Of a DNA stretch of 64,000 bases, positions 40,101 through 50,911 are shown one piece after another. The stretch covers positions 16,454,651-16,518,650 of the forward strand of contig NC_056548.1 in NCBI RefSeq assembly GCF_910596095.1, written 5' to 3'. Position 1 is the first letter of the stretch. Every line of letters begins with the position of its first letter. Source of the DNA: Thunnus maccoyii (Eukaryota; Chordata; Actinopteri; Scombriformes; Scombridae). The notes below the pieces were generated by a model. The model was not told the origin of the DNA, made no database searches, and saw nothing but the letters and a program-made list of their open reading frames with translations. Made by a program: the position numbers and the translations under genes.

Positions 40101-43100
40101 CCTGCTGTTGGACAAAATGTCAGATTGCTGACACACCTTTGTCCATCATGTGAGTAACTCAAACTATTTTACAAATCCCTTTCATAACAAAAATTGGACA
40201 TTCATAATCGCCATGTCACCCTCAAGTCCAGGTTACAGTCTCAGTCTGACACTCAAGTCCTACATGCTAGCTGAAGTCCCTTTCCATGTTTGCTCACTCC
40301 GGCTGACGGCTTGTTTGAGGCCACAAGGATGTTCTCGGTGATTTAATGAGGTCAGGCTAAACTAGTTTCACTAGAGAAAAGGGGGAGGGGGGGAATCATA
40401 TTATTGTCACTGGTGTTAATCATTTGCTCTGGTTTTCTCTCGGTGTGTGTTGAATATCAGAGGAGAGAATCACGAGGCTGCATTTGCACTTCCTCTGTGC
40501 TTTGATCCGACATCCTGTGTTAGTTCTGCATGACATGAAACTGTCACCTGTGCTGTCTAGTCAGAATATAACTGGGTTTTCTATGTCCAGTACTTGCCTT
40601 AATATAAATATCAGTATAACTGAATGTAGACACTTGAAATGTCAACAGAAAACCAGCTGCACCACACAAATTAGGCAGCGAACCTCTTCAACTGTCAGAA
40701 ATGAGACTCACAATTCGGTCAAATCTAAGCTTTATAATGTGACCCTGTCTGTTAACATTCTTTAAGGCTTTCACACACACCATTTTTCTCATTTCTTCAC
40801 ACACACTTGGCAACTAGCTGGCCTGGTGTTAAACCTGCCTTTGTCCTTTTGTGTCTCACAATAAAGGGAGTGGCTGTCTTCATGAGTCGGGGAGTCGAGA
40901 CACATAGCTGATTCCCCAGATTCGGAGCAAATCAATCTCTCCCCGCTCCCAAAGGAACGCTCTTTTCGCCGCTCCCTCTTCCTCTTTCGGCCCCTCCCTT
41001 CCTCTCCGTCTCTCCATCTCTCCATCTCTCCCTCTCTCTCTCTGTGTGTGTGTGTGTGTGTGTGTGTGAGCGGTGGGGAGAAAATGGAGCACGGTAACTA
41101 TGGTAACTGCATCAGGCAGGTGCTCGGCAGATCCTTGCCACCCAAGCGTTTTAATGGAGCAGTAGAATATGGCTACGGTCTGCGCGGTAGTTTTCTCATC
41201 TTTCGCCACTGAAGTCGTATGATTTGGTCTTTATATATATAAAGAACTCTAGTTTTGTTTTCCATTTTGATACACTGTCTTTTATTCTACTCACTGCTTG
41301 GCAGTCTGTCACGTGTCAGCGGGGCTGCCTGAGAATAAAAGAGCTCACAGAGAGTGTATGTGTGTGTGTATATGTGTGTGTGCTGGATTGCAATGTGGTT
41401 CTTTGGCAACCGCGCCCCATAGACGCCCCCCAAACCCCCCCCCCCTTCCCCTCTCCCTCCCTCCCTCCCTCAGTCCCCCTCTGTTCAGGCGGATGCTGAT
41501 TTGCTGGTGTGGCAGTGGCCCCTCCCCTCCTGTGCAGGGGGGGACTCCCCCTTCAGTGCTCTCCTTTTGTCCGTGAATAAAGCAACTGCCTCTTTCCCTG
41601 TTCAACCATGGGAGCCGCAGGTCAGTACATGCTTCTACTGCACTAGCTAAAGCTTTTCAGTCTGCGTGCAGCCTGTGCGGCGCATCACAAGGCACGGTCA
41701 CTGTCGCCGGTCTACACCTGTCTCTCGAGCCAGGGCTGCTGTGTCTGCGGATGTGTCTGTGTGTTGTTACAGCTGCTGGATGAGCTACCTGTGCCTGTTT
41801 GTGTGTTTGTGTGTGTGTTTGTGTTCCTCTCACAGCATCTCCATTCAAATTTTCATTCAAATCAGTCAGTTTGGCTTCTGTGGGGAGTGGTGCATGAGAA
41901 CAGCAGCGAGGGCACATGGATCTCACTGTTACTGAATGATAGTGTTTGATTTGATAGTGGGGTGGGAGGAGGGCAGATAGGTATGTCATTATTGTTTTTT
42001 GATAAGAGAAGACATGTTTTATTCTTCAGTGTAGGAACAGTTATGGTGCGTAGAGAAGTAGAAGTAGAGATTCACATAGCCACAATGACTTTTCTGCCTC
42101 CCAGGTTTAGCCTGCCTTTTTGGCATCCACAGATGCCTTTTAGTGGAGAGCAAAGATGGCCGTCATCACTATGCTGCTCACAGCTCCACAGCTAAAATTA
42201 GAGCAGGCCGGCAGGCGGACAGCTCAGAGAGGAAGAGTAAGACACACAAGGGATCTCAGGAGCTGTTCTCTTCAAAAACTTCTTCTGCTCGCCTCCCTGT
42301 GACATGAAGGATTTCCAGGTTTCCGTACTTGCAGAGGAACAGTGAGCTCAGCTAGTGCTGTTAGAGCTGCAGTCGTAGTGGGGGAGGCAGCTGGTTCAGC
42401 AGAGGTAAAACAAGCAGCCGACAGTTCTCATGGAAACAAGCCAGTGTTGCCAGCCGACACAGACGACTGCCAGAGGACGACCATGTCGGCCACTGGAGCT
42501 GTAATGGTACACTGGGCTAATCCTCACTTCTCACTTGTCTCTCATCTGTGCTAGCGGCTTTGAATTACAAGCCCGACCAACCAAAGAAGACAAGAAATAT
42601 TAGAATGGAAGGAAAAGAGTGCAGTATGATGTACGGGTGCCTGTGCTGGTGTTCAGACGTATGTATGAATGAGATGGTTTGGAGGAATCGCATAGGGAGT
42701 CACTGCATACTGAGATACTGCATTGAAGCATCGTCATCCTTCATTATTGACCACAGGAAAGCTTTTCTGGCCAGGTCACATTGAACCGTTATCTGAGCTG
42801 CTGATAGTGCGTCTATTTCTACCTCTGCCTTCACGGAGCTATAGGTCAATCATTAATTCTGTACTGCAAGCCGGCTGTGCAGGTGTACTTTCAGCGTAAC
42901 ACGGTTGCCTCTGCTTGTTTGTATGTATGTTTGTGTACGTATGAGAGCAGACCAGGTGCCACTTTGGCGATAAGCATACGTCAGATGCAAATATGAAGCC
43001 CCACCAGTCCAGCGACTGCTCCATATGTGAGAGTCAGCTATTATCTTAGCAAAGGTCGCTCTATATATAGGGGTAAAGGAGCCCGAACTGACGAGTCGTC

Positions 43101-45537
43101 ACTCAGACACCTTCACCTTCCAGATCCACAGCTCCTCAGTCTAACCTAATGAAAAAGCTGGGTTAGGAAGCTGGGTTAAAACAGAATCACGTGACAGCCG
43201 GAGCTCTCCAGAGGACGTTGGGTTGTGAACAGCTTCCAGTTATTTGACCCAAATGTGTGGTGTGTAGCGCGCTGCAGCCTAATCCACTTTGAAAAGGATA
43301 CGGCTTACAGTACATGTCACAGAGAGTGAGGTCAGGTCATTCGGTGGGTCCTAACTCTGTTTCTCCTTGTTCTGTGCTTCTTTCAACCCCCCCTACAGCT
43401 ATTGACCTGCTCTACTGGAGGAATGTGAAGCAGTCGGGAGCCGTGTTCAGCAGCGTGCTTCTGCTCCTCTTCTCCCTGACCCAGTTCAGCGTGGTCAGCG
43501 TCGGAGCCTACTTAGCCCTGGCAGCCCTCTCTGCCACCATCAGCTTCAGGATCTACAAGTCTGTGCTTCAGGCTGTGCAGAAGACCGATGAGGGACATCC
43601 ATTCAAGTGAGTAACAGAGAAGGTTGAAGCACAACAGACTGTGGATTTCATTAAACGGTCTTTGGCATTCAGGTGTTTTCTTTGTTTTCTGTCCCTGTAT
43701 TTGTTACCAGAGCCTACCTGGAGATGGAAATCGCTCTATCCCAGGACCAGATTAGCAAATATGCCGACAAAATCCTGCTGTACACCAACACCTGCATGAA
43801 GGAGCTTCGCAGGCTGTTCCTCGTACAAGATCTGGTCGATTCCTTGAAGGTTTGCCTCATACTTACTGTACATACCATCACTCTTTGCCTTTTCACTCTG
43901 CTATCAAGGGGTGACATCATCTGTCAGTTGGTTTAATTATGTAAGGATCAGCTCTCAGGGCTTTTAGCTTCAGCAGCAAATCATAAAACTAAGAAAGCTG
44001 AAACCAAAATAATCTGATAACACATGTTTATAATGTCATGCGGGCAGGCTAATTAGATCAAACTGTCATGTATGTGTGTGTTTCAGTTTGCTGTTCTGAT
44101 GTGGCTGCTGACCTATGTGGGCGCTCTTTTCAACGGCCTGACACTGCTCATCCTAGGTGAGGTCATCCTGACTTGATACACTTCTCACTCTTCTCAATTT
44201 TATCCAGTACAGACGTCCAGACACCGCTGCTGTGACTGAGTGACACTTTAGTTTTAGTCTTTTCTGTGTCAGAAGTTCAATCATCTCATGAAGACTTGGA
44301 TATTTTGTTCTGTTCATTCTTTTATGTCAGAGCTAAATCTGTTTGTTTATCGGACACATTCACTTCACTGCCAAATATGTACAATATGTTTACTTTTCCA
44401 GTTTACATTAGATAAGTGTAGTGGTTGAGGTGCGCCGGGGAACTTGCTGACACCAGTGTGTTCTTGTTTGAGCATATTCTCACTGTAGGTCAGAATGTTT
44501 TAACCTTTACTCTCTCTCTCTCTCTCTCCCTACAGCTGTGGTCTCCATGTTCACCATGCCTGTGGTCTATGAGAAACATCAGGTAATTATTTTCCATGTC
44601 ATGATTTCTTAAGTCAAATGTGGTTTGGAAAATGTATTCTGATATTTATATCCTTTCTTTTTTTGTTCTGTTTTCAGGCACAGATCGATCAATATGTGGG
44701 ACTAATACGGACCCAGGTCAACTCTGTGGTGGGAAAGTGAGTGTTTGCCAGTCAGACTTTTTGTTCGAAGTTCACATACAATGTAAGAACAAACTGTACC
44801 TGTAAGCTGCAAGAGACAAACAAGAGGAAATGAAATAGGGTACAGTGCCTACAGATAAAGTGAGAACTTTTTACTGACTGAAGTCTGATCATGATCCGAC
44901 AAAACATAAAAGAGAAGCTCCTCCTTTATTAGAACCGCTGATGTACTTTTGAGCAAAGTGCTTTCACAGCACCAGTGAAGCTGCTCAGTGGCCAAAATGC
45001 AAGACAGGGCAACTTCCAGGTGTTAATCTGTGTACCTGAAAATGTGTGGATGAGGGTGTTGCTGAAAATAGCATTCGTGCTCAGCAAACCATCTGTGTTG
45101 CTACCTTCATTCATCTCACGACCAAACAGTTTAGAGTATCAAGTCTGTTGAATAAAAATAAGGGTTACAGATATTAACAAAATGTTTTTGACAAAAAAAG
45201 TCTGAAATGGGCTATTCTATATTCACTGGGTCCTACTTAACTCAGAAAATTCAAGAGTTAAGTTTATCTGTAGGTATCAAAAGGGTCAATTGATGCCAAA
45301 TTGATGGTTAGTTTTTGCACAGACCATTATCAAGTTTCCAATTTCAGTAAAACTTGACTCTTTAGCTCTACTGCCTGCCATAAAAGGAGACAGAACAAAA
45401 ACAGCAGGTGCAGAAGTAGAACAAACACATCTTAATCTTGAATAAACATCTTGTTGGAAACATGATATTAACGCTGTTTTTTTTCTCTGTGCAGGATCCA
45501 AGCGAAGATCCCCGGGGCCAAGAGAAAGGAGGAGTAG
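26049..45537 (+). CDS. rtn1: reticulon-1, long A-type isoform (complete)
   Basis: Reticulon 1 is an ER membrane protein that shapes tubules and is abundant in neurons and neuroendocrine cells. Nine coding exons close to 733 codons plus stop: 26049-26271, 33374-34099, 34835-35521, 43399-43606, 43711-43849, 44087-44156, 44536-44582, 44678-44736 and 45495-45537. All introns are GT-AG. The human A isoform is about 776 residues. The N-terminal two thirds is acidic, Ser/Pro-rich and without membrane segments; the C-terminal 190 residues are the reticulon homology domain. The protein ends KRKEE, which fits a KxKxx ER retrieval signal. Two further first exons feed the same homology domain through phase-1 junctions. 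The ATG at 33313, which also opens a long frame, is intronic because the acceptor is at 33373. Confidence 0.96.
26272..33373 (+). other. rtn1: rtn1 first intron (7.1 kb), no further gene seen
   Basis: I looked for exons on both strands and found none with good splice signals and plausible protein. It contains A-rich runs (27350-27386), CA repeats, a poly-T run (29928-29944), GC-rich patches (28760-28870) and unique AT-rich sequence. The stretch at about 29090-29290 looks like conserved regulatory DNA (AATTAGCTAATGC motif). Confidence 0.6.
27745..27776. repeat. (CA)n microsatellite
   Basis: CA run of about 15 units in the first rtn1 intron; a second short CA run follows at 28014-28026. Confidence 0.9.
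33374..35521 (+). CDS. rtn1: rtn1 A-type large middle exons (2 and 3)
   Basis: Exon 2 (33374-34099) encodes an acidic Ser-rich stretch beginning DDSMSGLFRKPMNDDGD and ending in a Thr/Pro/Ser segment; exon 3 (34835-35521) begins QKEFPSHDMFKADAVKPAD and is rich in Pro, Ser and Glu, with repeated NPF-like pieces (ISNPFAQP, NSPFDNP). Both start in phase 1 and end in phase 1, so either could be skipped without breaking frame. This region is absent from the C-type product. A CA microsatellite starts 9 bases after the exon 2 donor, and a MITE-like element lies in the intron between these exons. Confidence 0.92.
34109..34142. repeat. (CA)n microsatellite
   Basis: CA run starting 9 bases after the rtn1 exon 2 donor at 34100. 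It makes the exon 2 frame appear to continue as a His-Thr run, which is not part of the protein. Confidence 0.95.
34380..34676. mobile_element. MITE-like element (GCTGCAACTAACGAT ends)
   Basis: The left edge reads GCTGCAACTAACGAT and the right edge CTAATCTTTGCAGC, imperfect inverted repeats. Between them are GAAAATATTCACATTTATGA and several ATTAATCG motifs, a composition familiar from abundant non-autonomous elements of fish genomes. It has no coding capacity. Family assignment is from memory and was not searched. It lies in the rtn1 intron between exons 2 and 3. Confidence 0.6.
36118..36139. repeat. 22-base G run
   Basis: Twenty-two consecutive G on the rtn1 sense strand in the intron before the C-type exon. 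Such a run may fold in RNA, but it may also vary in length between sequencing reads. Confidence 0.9.
37916..37979. repeat. C-homopolymer and C-rich tract
   Basis: Twenty-one C at 37916-37936 followed by a C-rich stretch to about 37979. It lies 310-370 bases upstream of the C-type rtn1 ATG, in the area expected to hold that isoform's promoter. Confidence 0.85.
38289..45537 (+). CDS. rtn1: reticulon-1, short C-type isoform
   Basis: An internal first exon, 38289-38349, encodes MQATADSTKKESSWSGWKGQ plus one base; the human RTN1-C start (MQATADSTK) is nearly identical. The donor (CAGG followed by GTACTG) is in phase 1 and joins the homology-domain exon at 43399, giving a 208-codon protein, the same length as human RTN1-C. 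Its promoter should lie in the C-rich and purine-rich sequence at about 37900-38280. In mammals this form is neuronal and ER-resident. Confidence 0.94.
41608..41620 (+). CDS. rtn1: predicted third rtn1 first exon (MGAA)
   Basis: A 13-base coding exon, ATGGGAGCCGCAG, sits in a near-perfect initiation context (ACCATGG) and is followed directly by a GTCAGT donor. Thirteen bases leave phase 1, exactly what the homology-domain exon at 43399 needs, so the product would begin MGAAAIDLLYWRN. RTN2-C has a similarly short MG-type leader from memory. The preceding 200 bases are pyrimidine-rich, promoter-like sequence. No transcript evidence is available here, and chance agreement of ATG, phase and donor is possible. 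Confidence 0.5.
43399..45537 (+). CDS. rtn1: rtn1 reticulon homology domain exons
   Basis: Exons 43399-43606, 43711-43849, 44087-44156, 44536-44582, 44678-44736 and 45495-45537 encode about 190 residues shared by all isoforms. Two long hydrophobic hairpins are visible, SVLLLLFSLTQFSVVSVGAY onward and FAVLMWLLTYVGALFNGLTL onward, separated by a 66-residue loop containing RRLFLVQDLVDSLK. This is the canonical reticulon arrangement in which the hairpins wedge into the outer ER leaflet. The domain starts at AIDLLYW and ends KIQAKIPGAKRKEE. Mammalian RTN1 ends KRHAE, so this copy has a more typical di-lysine signal. Confidence 0.97.
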
Positions 45538-46355
45538 ACCTGTCTGTCTCACAGAGAAGCTGACAGTCCAGTCCAGCTCAGAGGCAGGCAGCCCGCTTAC
45601 TGTTGAAGAGCCTGGTGGTCATCTGTGGAGCGTAGTGCTATGTCATCTTGGTGTTCTCTAAAAGCATCCACTGGAGAAGCCTTCACCCTGTCTATAGCAG
45701 TCTAAACACTAACACACACAAGTCACACGTACATAATCCTGTTTCTAGGGTAGACAAGTTCACGACTCGAAACAAAAGAAACTGACTTTTTTTGTGTTGC
45801 TTATTATAAAAGTGCATGAAGTCGAGCCTTGGGTAAATAATATTTGATATCTTTTGTGCCGTTTTTAATATCACGCTACATTTTTGCTTTGCAGTGCTTT
45901 TACCACAAACTGTACGGTTTGGCACAAAAAAAGCTTAAATGCCCACAGACGTGCTCTGCTGCCAATGTTAAATACTGCTTCATGTTTCTGAGTTAGCAGA
46001 TGGGGCTTCTCTCAGTATATGTCAATATATATAAATATCAAAAATTATTTCCTTTTGGTGTTTCCAAGCACAAAATAATTTAACAATATGCGTCTTAGAT
46101 GTGGTAATTGTAGGGTTTTTGCTTTTGTATAACCATAAGGAACAATACACACGCTCATGTTTAGGTAGTTGTACGACTACTATGAAGACGAGGAGTATCT
46201 GGTGATATTTAGCTTGTTTGAATAACTGTCCAACTTTGTACTATGTTCAACTATACTCTGTAGTTCTTTAGACCCTGGACTCTTTAACTATTTGCACTTA
46301 CAGTATGTATTTAATTACAAGAATAAGAAAAATAAATGTACCTTGATGTATAACT
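45538..46355 (+). other. rtn1: rtn1 3' UTR with poly(A) signal
   Basis: After the TAG at 45535-45537 no frame continues, and an AATAAA hexamer occurs at 46331-46336, about 800 bases downstream. The sequence between is AT-rich and gene-free, as expected of a 3' UTR. Confidence 0.65.
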
Positions 46356-46588
46356 CTCCTCAGCCACCTTTACTGACAAGTTTGCCTTCATAAGACGACC
46401 ATAAGTTGAAGATGAGTTTGTGTATGACGCTACGGCTAAGTTTGAGGTGATAACGCCTCATGGAACTGTGCAGAATTTACAGTATACAAGGAAAGCATTG
46501 GACGGGACACTTGGAATGGGGAGCTATAAATACATGCCAGTGAATTCTGGCACTGACACACTTCTGGTCTCGTAGTAGGAGAGAGAGA

Positions 46589-46629
<41 letters not shown>

Positions 46630-47015
46630 CAACAAATTTAACTTGGGTTACAATGAGACTATGTTTGAATGGAGACTGATTGACAAGCCTCATCTGTTGC
46701 AAACAACTATTTTAATGGACCAATGCTGAAGCACTGTTACAACAGGTTACACAGGCTGAATCTCATCAGCCAAAATTAACTTTTCCTTAATAGCAGCCAC
46801 TTATTTAAACAGTGAAAAACTACTTCAGTGACAGTTGCTAACAACAAAGAAGGGATTGCAGATTTTGCAGTGCTGCTGAAGGGGTCCCATTTGAAATTAC
46901 AAAATAAAATGCTCTTCTGAACATAATTCAGTCAAATTAAAATTCTGGGACTGCTAGTATAACAACATTCAAATCATTTCCTTTTCAACACAAGTGTAAC
47001 AAGTACAAAGGCTTT
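46337..47015. other. short intergenic interval between rtn1 and tdrd9
   Basis: Tail-to-tail interval of roughly 0.7 kb between the rtn1 poly(A) signal and the tdrd9 stop codon; the tdrd9 3' UTR must lie here or overlap rtn1. It includes a GT repeat at 46592-46630. No gene is seen. Confidence 0.6.
46592..46630. repeat. (GT)n/(GC)n microsatellite
   Basis: GT run ending in a short GC run in the rtn1-tdrd9 interval. Confidence 0.9.
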
Positions 47016-47583
47016 TTAGCTGTTGAGCAGAGTGACAGGATGCAGCTGGAAGAGAACTCCTCTGGTCTTTCCAGCTCCAGGCTCCACAATATCCATCCTC
47101 AGAGAAGGATCAACCTGTGGGACCAATACACAAACACGTTTAAACACAGAGCTAGAATGATGAAAATAGCATATAGAAGGGTTAATGGTCAAATGAAAAA
47201 AGAAGCACTAATGTGTCCCATACCTGGTTCCATTTGTCTTGTTTCTGGTAGTACACTGGAGTGACATCTTCCCGTGGTGGTGACTTGATGAACAGTCTGC
47301 ATTACACAATATAAAGTTCAGATCAATAATTGCGCACACGTCGTTTGAATATTTAAAACTTATTACTGATTTCTGTGGCTGTATGAGAGTGACCTCATGA
47401 GGCGCTCCCGGCAGTCCTCCTGCAGGTGGCTGATCCTGTCGGGCCCCAGATGCAGAGTGCCACTGGGCCCTTCACACACCAGACGGTTTATAGCCACTCG
47501 CAAGGCATTAATCTGAGTAGAAGGAGAACCCAGAATTAAACCCAGAATTAAAGGGGACCTGTTATACTTTTCCATATTTTCAG

Positions 47584-47620
<37 letters not shown>

Positions 47621-50600
47621 AAAATAATGTGTTACAATGTCGGATGTTCATATTAAACTTGCCCAAAGTGTCAAATAACGAGGTAAACATATCTAGAAGT
47701 AATCCCTGTGAGCAAAAAGCACCAGCTTCAAACTGCTCTGAACGCTCCGTTTCCAACAGTTTTTTCTACTCTCAGCCTGAGCCGATGTCGACTCATGATG
47801 GATTTCTTTATATGGTCATCTGCTCCACAGCGCACCAGTTCACTGCTCCGCTCCAATAACATTATGGCATTCCTCCATTGTTTTGGGGGTAGTCATGTCG
47901 AGCCATGACTTGAGTCGAGTTGGCACGCTGTGAGTGTTTTTCCATTACACAGCAGGGCAAAGTGAAACAAGTATTTTACCTGTTGGAGGTGTGCTGGTCA
48001 TCTGCAGCTCTGCATCAAACAACATCATCACAGGCTGCTTGTACTATTGCTCCCTGTATTATTTCTAACTGATCTGCTGAACAAAGAGCTCCAAATATGT
48101 TCATATCTTGTTGGGTCGCCTGGTTTTTAGCACCGCTAATGAGGCTCTGCTAATTTGGTGAGGAACACGTTTCATTTCCTGTAAATTCTTCACAATAAAT
48201 CACAAAAAATCTCCTGTTATTTAGTCATTTAAAAGCTTTTAATTTTTAAGCAGTAAAGCAGGAAATGTTGGGTTCAAATCAGCGTTAACTTAACACGACT
48301 CTGATACGGCTGCCCCTCAGCAGGCTTCTAGAAAGCTAAACAATCAGAACAGAGTGGCCTCATCGGGAGGGAGGCCTTAAAGAGACAGGAGCGAAGACTG
48401 CCTGTGAGAGACAGAGGTTGAACTGAGAGGCTACATAAAGGGCCAGTATAAGATAAATAAGGATTTTTTTGATCTGTGAATCATGCAAAACTAATCTATT
48501 GGCGTCCCAGAATAAAAATATAAAGCTGGAAATCAGCATAATAACTCAACTTAATACACATTGGGGAATGCTTCAACATGTCATACTGACATTGGCGAAC
48601 TACTGTAACTGAGTGCCGTATATAATCAGCAGCATACATACAAATATGATTTGTAATATGAAGACTTTGATTGTAATACTGCTAGTACATCGAAGTTTTA
48701 TTTTGGATATGTACTATTAGTTACTGGGGTACTGAGAATTTCTCAAAGACTTACATTCCATGAAGAAAACACTTCCATAAACCAGGTCAATTCCATAAAG
48801 TGACAGATAAACTATTGCTCTCTCTCTTAAAGAAAGAAATGCTTTTTAAATCCCATGTATTTCAGTGATGTAGCATTTCCTGTGCAACTGGGCTGTGTTT
48901 GGTTGTTAATGTGGCGGAGGGGAAAATAGTCTTAACTTTTGAGGAGACACAGTGTGACTCACCTGTCAAACCCTCAGAGGCAACCAGTGACAAAGGATCC
49001 AGTAAACTCAATCGATGTTTCTATCTACTTTTTCACTGCATTCAATCACATCACATCTGTCTCTCTCCTCTTTGGAGACGACTGTTACCTCAGTGATGTC
49101 TTCAACATCAAACTTGACATCAAAGGCTAGTTCGATGTCGTGCTCAGGTAGGATGCCCTCTTGTGTTTGACTGTTCCAACCCAAACCACAGAGGGCTCCA
49201 GTGTAGCAGGTCCTCTCTTCATTAGTGCTAAAAAAAATGACCAAAGAAAATATTAGCATGTGTGTTTGATTGTGCCGTCTTTAAGGTGTTAAGTGCTAAG
49301 TCTGTGTGTCTGACTGACCGTAACTCCATGATGGGGGTGAAGAGCATGGTAATGAGTGCAGGCAGTCCAGGGATGTCAGGCATGAGGGACGTATCTCTCA
49401 GGAGAATATGTGTACCTACAACACAACCCTGCAGTAACTGATTTGACCACTTAGAGGAAGAGGAATTCCACAACAGACTAAAAAAAACCATACAGCTCCT
49501 GACATTCTTAAGATTTATAAAATCTTTGTGGCTAAAGGGTTAGCAAACAATGGCCTAATTAGACATTCCGCAGACACAATTTGGAGTGGGCACATGCAAG
49601 TCCAATGTTGTTGGTCTCTATTAACTTGTTAGGTAAACATCTGGTTCTTTAGCTACTAAATGCTCCAGTATGTTCACCAGCTAGTTGCTAACTTTGTCTG
49701 CTGTTTGGTGCTGGGCAGGTAGTGTTTTTTTTAAACTTTTTCTAGAAATAGCAGCCTGCTATTGCTGGAAACAAGGTTTAAATGAACAGAATTTGAGGTC
49801 TGTAAAACAAAGAGAGACTGCACAACTCGGTAGCGCTAAGGGGAGCTCCAGAATAGGTTGATAATTCTCTGTGGGGTCGTAACAACAAACAACTGAAAAT
49901 TAGTATCATTTATTAGTATCACTTAAAGCTATAAATTAATGCCCATTTATCCCTGAGTGCAGCGTTATCTGGTACCTGTAGAGTTGACGGACACAGTCCC
50001 AGCCACCAGCATTCTCTGATGTTTATAGTGAGGGTTTTCATTCAGAGCCAAGGAGTTGATGCTGCTCCTCTCTATACACACTGTCCTGGGAGGACGACAC
50101 ACCCATGAGTAGTTAGGGGTGGAAACAACAACCAGCAAGTTTCATTTGGTCTTGTTGTACATGAGACTTACTTGTAGGTCTTGTGGCTAAAGCTGTGGAA
50201 GTTGATTTTATGAGGACTATGTGGCCCATGCAGGTGAACCTAACGGTGTCAAAAGGAAGGCAGCATTTAGACACCACATGATGTATTTAAGTATCGACTG
50301 ATTATTGTGATTCACAGCTCAAGTCACTGTCGTCATTGTTCTGGCTGGCAGACAGAATGGGTGTGCCTCTGGCTTACAACCACAAAATGAACAGCACCAC
50401 ATGGTCTGCAATGGCTCCATCTGCTGGACAAACTGAGAGAAACACATAGTGCTCTCATAATGCATCTCATGGATGCCATCATACACCCAACAAAGTATCA
50501 GTATCTCAGGCACTCAGATAGCGTCCTCTTAAATCCCTCAAAACCAATTTTTATTTTACAGCTTTCTCTTAATCCCTGTTAGTTTTTCATTAGATTTTCA

Positions 50601-50911
50601 ACCACTTGTTAACATTGCTTTTGAAAAGTGTAACGTAATCAACGATAGACAGATATTTTGCAGCTTTTTTGAAGACTAGATATTTTATATTATCTTTTAT
50701 TAAGATACTATCAAAATGTGCTTTAGCCTGCGGTGTATCTTGCCTTTGTCTTGGAATAAGACTGGCGGCTCTTGGAGAAGTGGGCAAGCAGGTTGTCCAT
50801 GAGCTGCTTCTCCTCTTTCTTGCGCTCCTTCCAGGAGCTGCTGGCAGCATTGGGGACATATGTGCCTGCTTCCATGTCTTTGTACAGGGATATCAGCGCC
50901 TCATGGTTTTG
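47016..50911 (-). CDS. tdrd9: tdrd9 C-terminal exons
   Basis: Exons are 50911-50744, 50239-50172, 50085-49976, 49415-49319, 49227-49089, 47512-47394, 47296-47224 and 47114-47016. Matches include RDTSLMPDIPGLPALITML and INALRVAINRLVCEGPSG, both close to human TDRD9. The exon at 50911-50744 ends with AAG followed by GCAAGAT; reading on gives a stop six codons later at 50726, so a GC donor is the only way to join the next exon in frame. The final exon ends TLLNS then TAA. A 1-kb transposon-like element lies in the 1.6-kb intron at 47513-49088. Confidence 0.92.

Larger units (their letters stand above)
35522..43398 (+). other. rtn1: rtn1 introns around the internal first exons
   Basis: Apart from the C-type exon (38289-38349) and the predicted 13-base exon (41608-41620), I see no supported exon. 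The DNA holds the G run, the C tract, purine/pyrimidine-biased stretches (38080-38260, 40970-41070) and a GT repeat (41043-41068). Short open frames here fall in these low-complexity tracts. Confidence 0.6.

Noticed and set aside
41084..41093. Another possible rtn1 mini first exon (ATGGAGCACG followed by GTAACT) with matching phase
   Set aside because: Only three residues, a weaker donor and a low-complexity setting next to a GT repeat; much weaker than the 41608 candidate.
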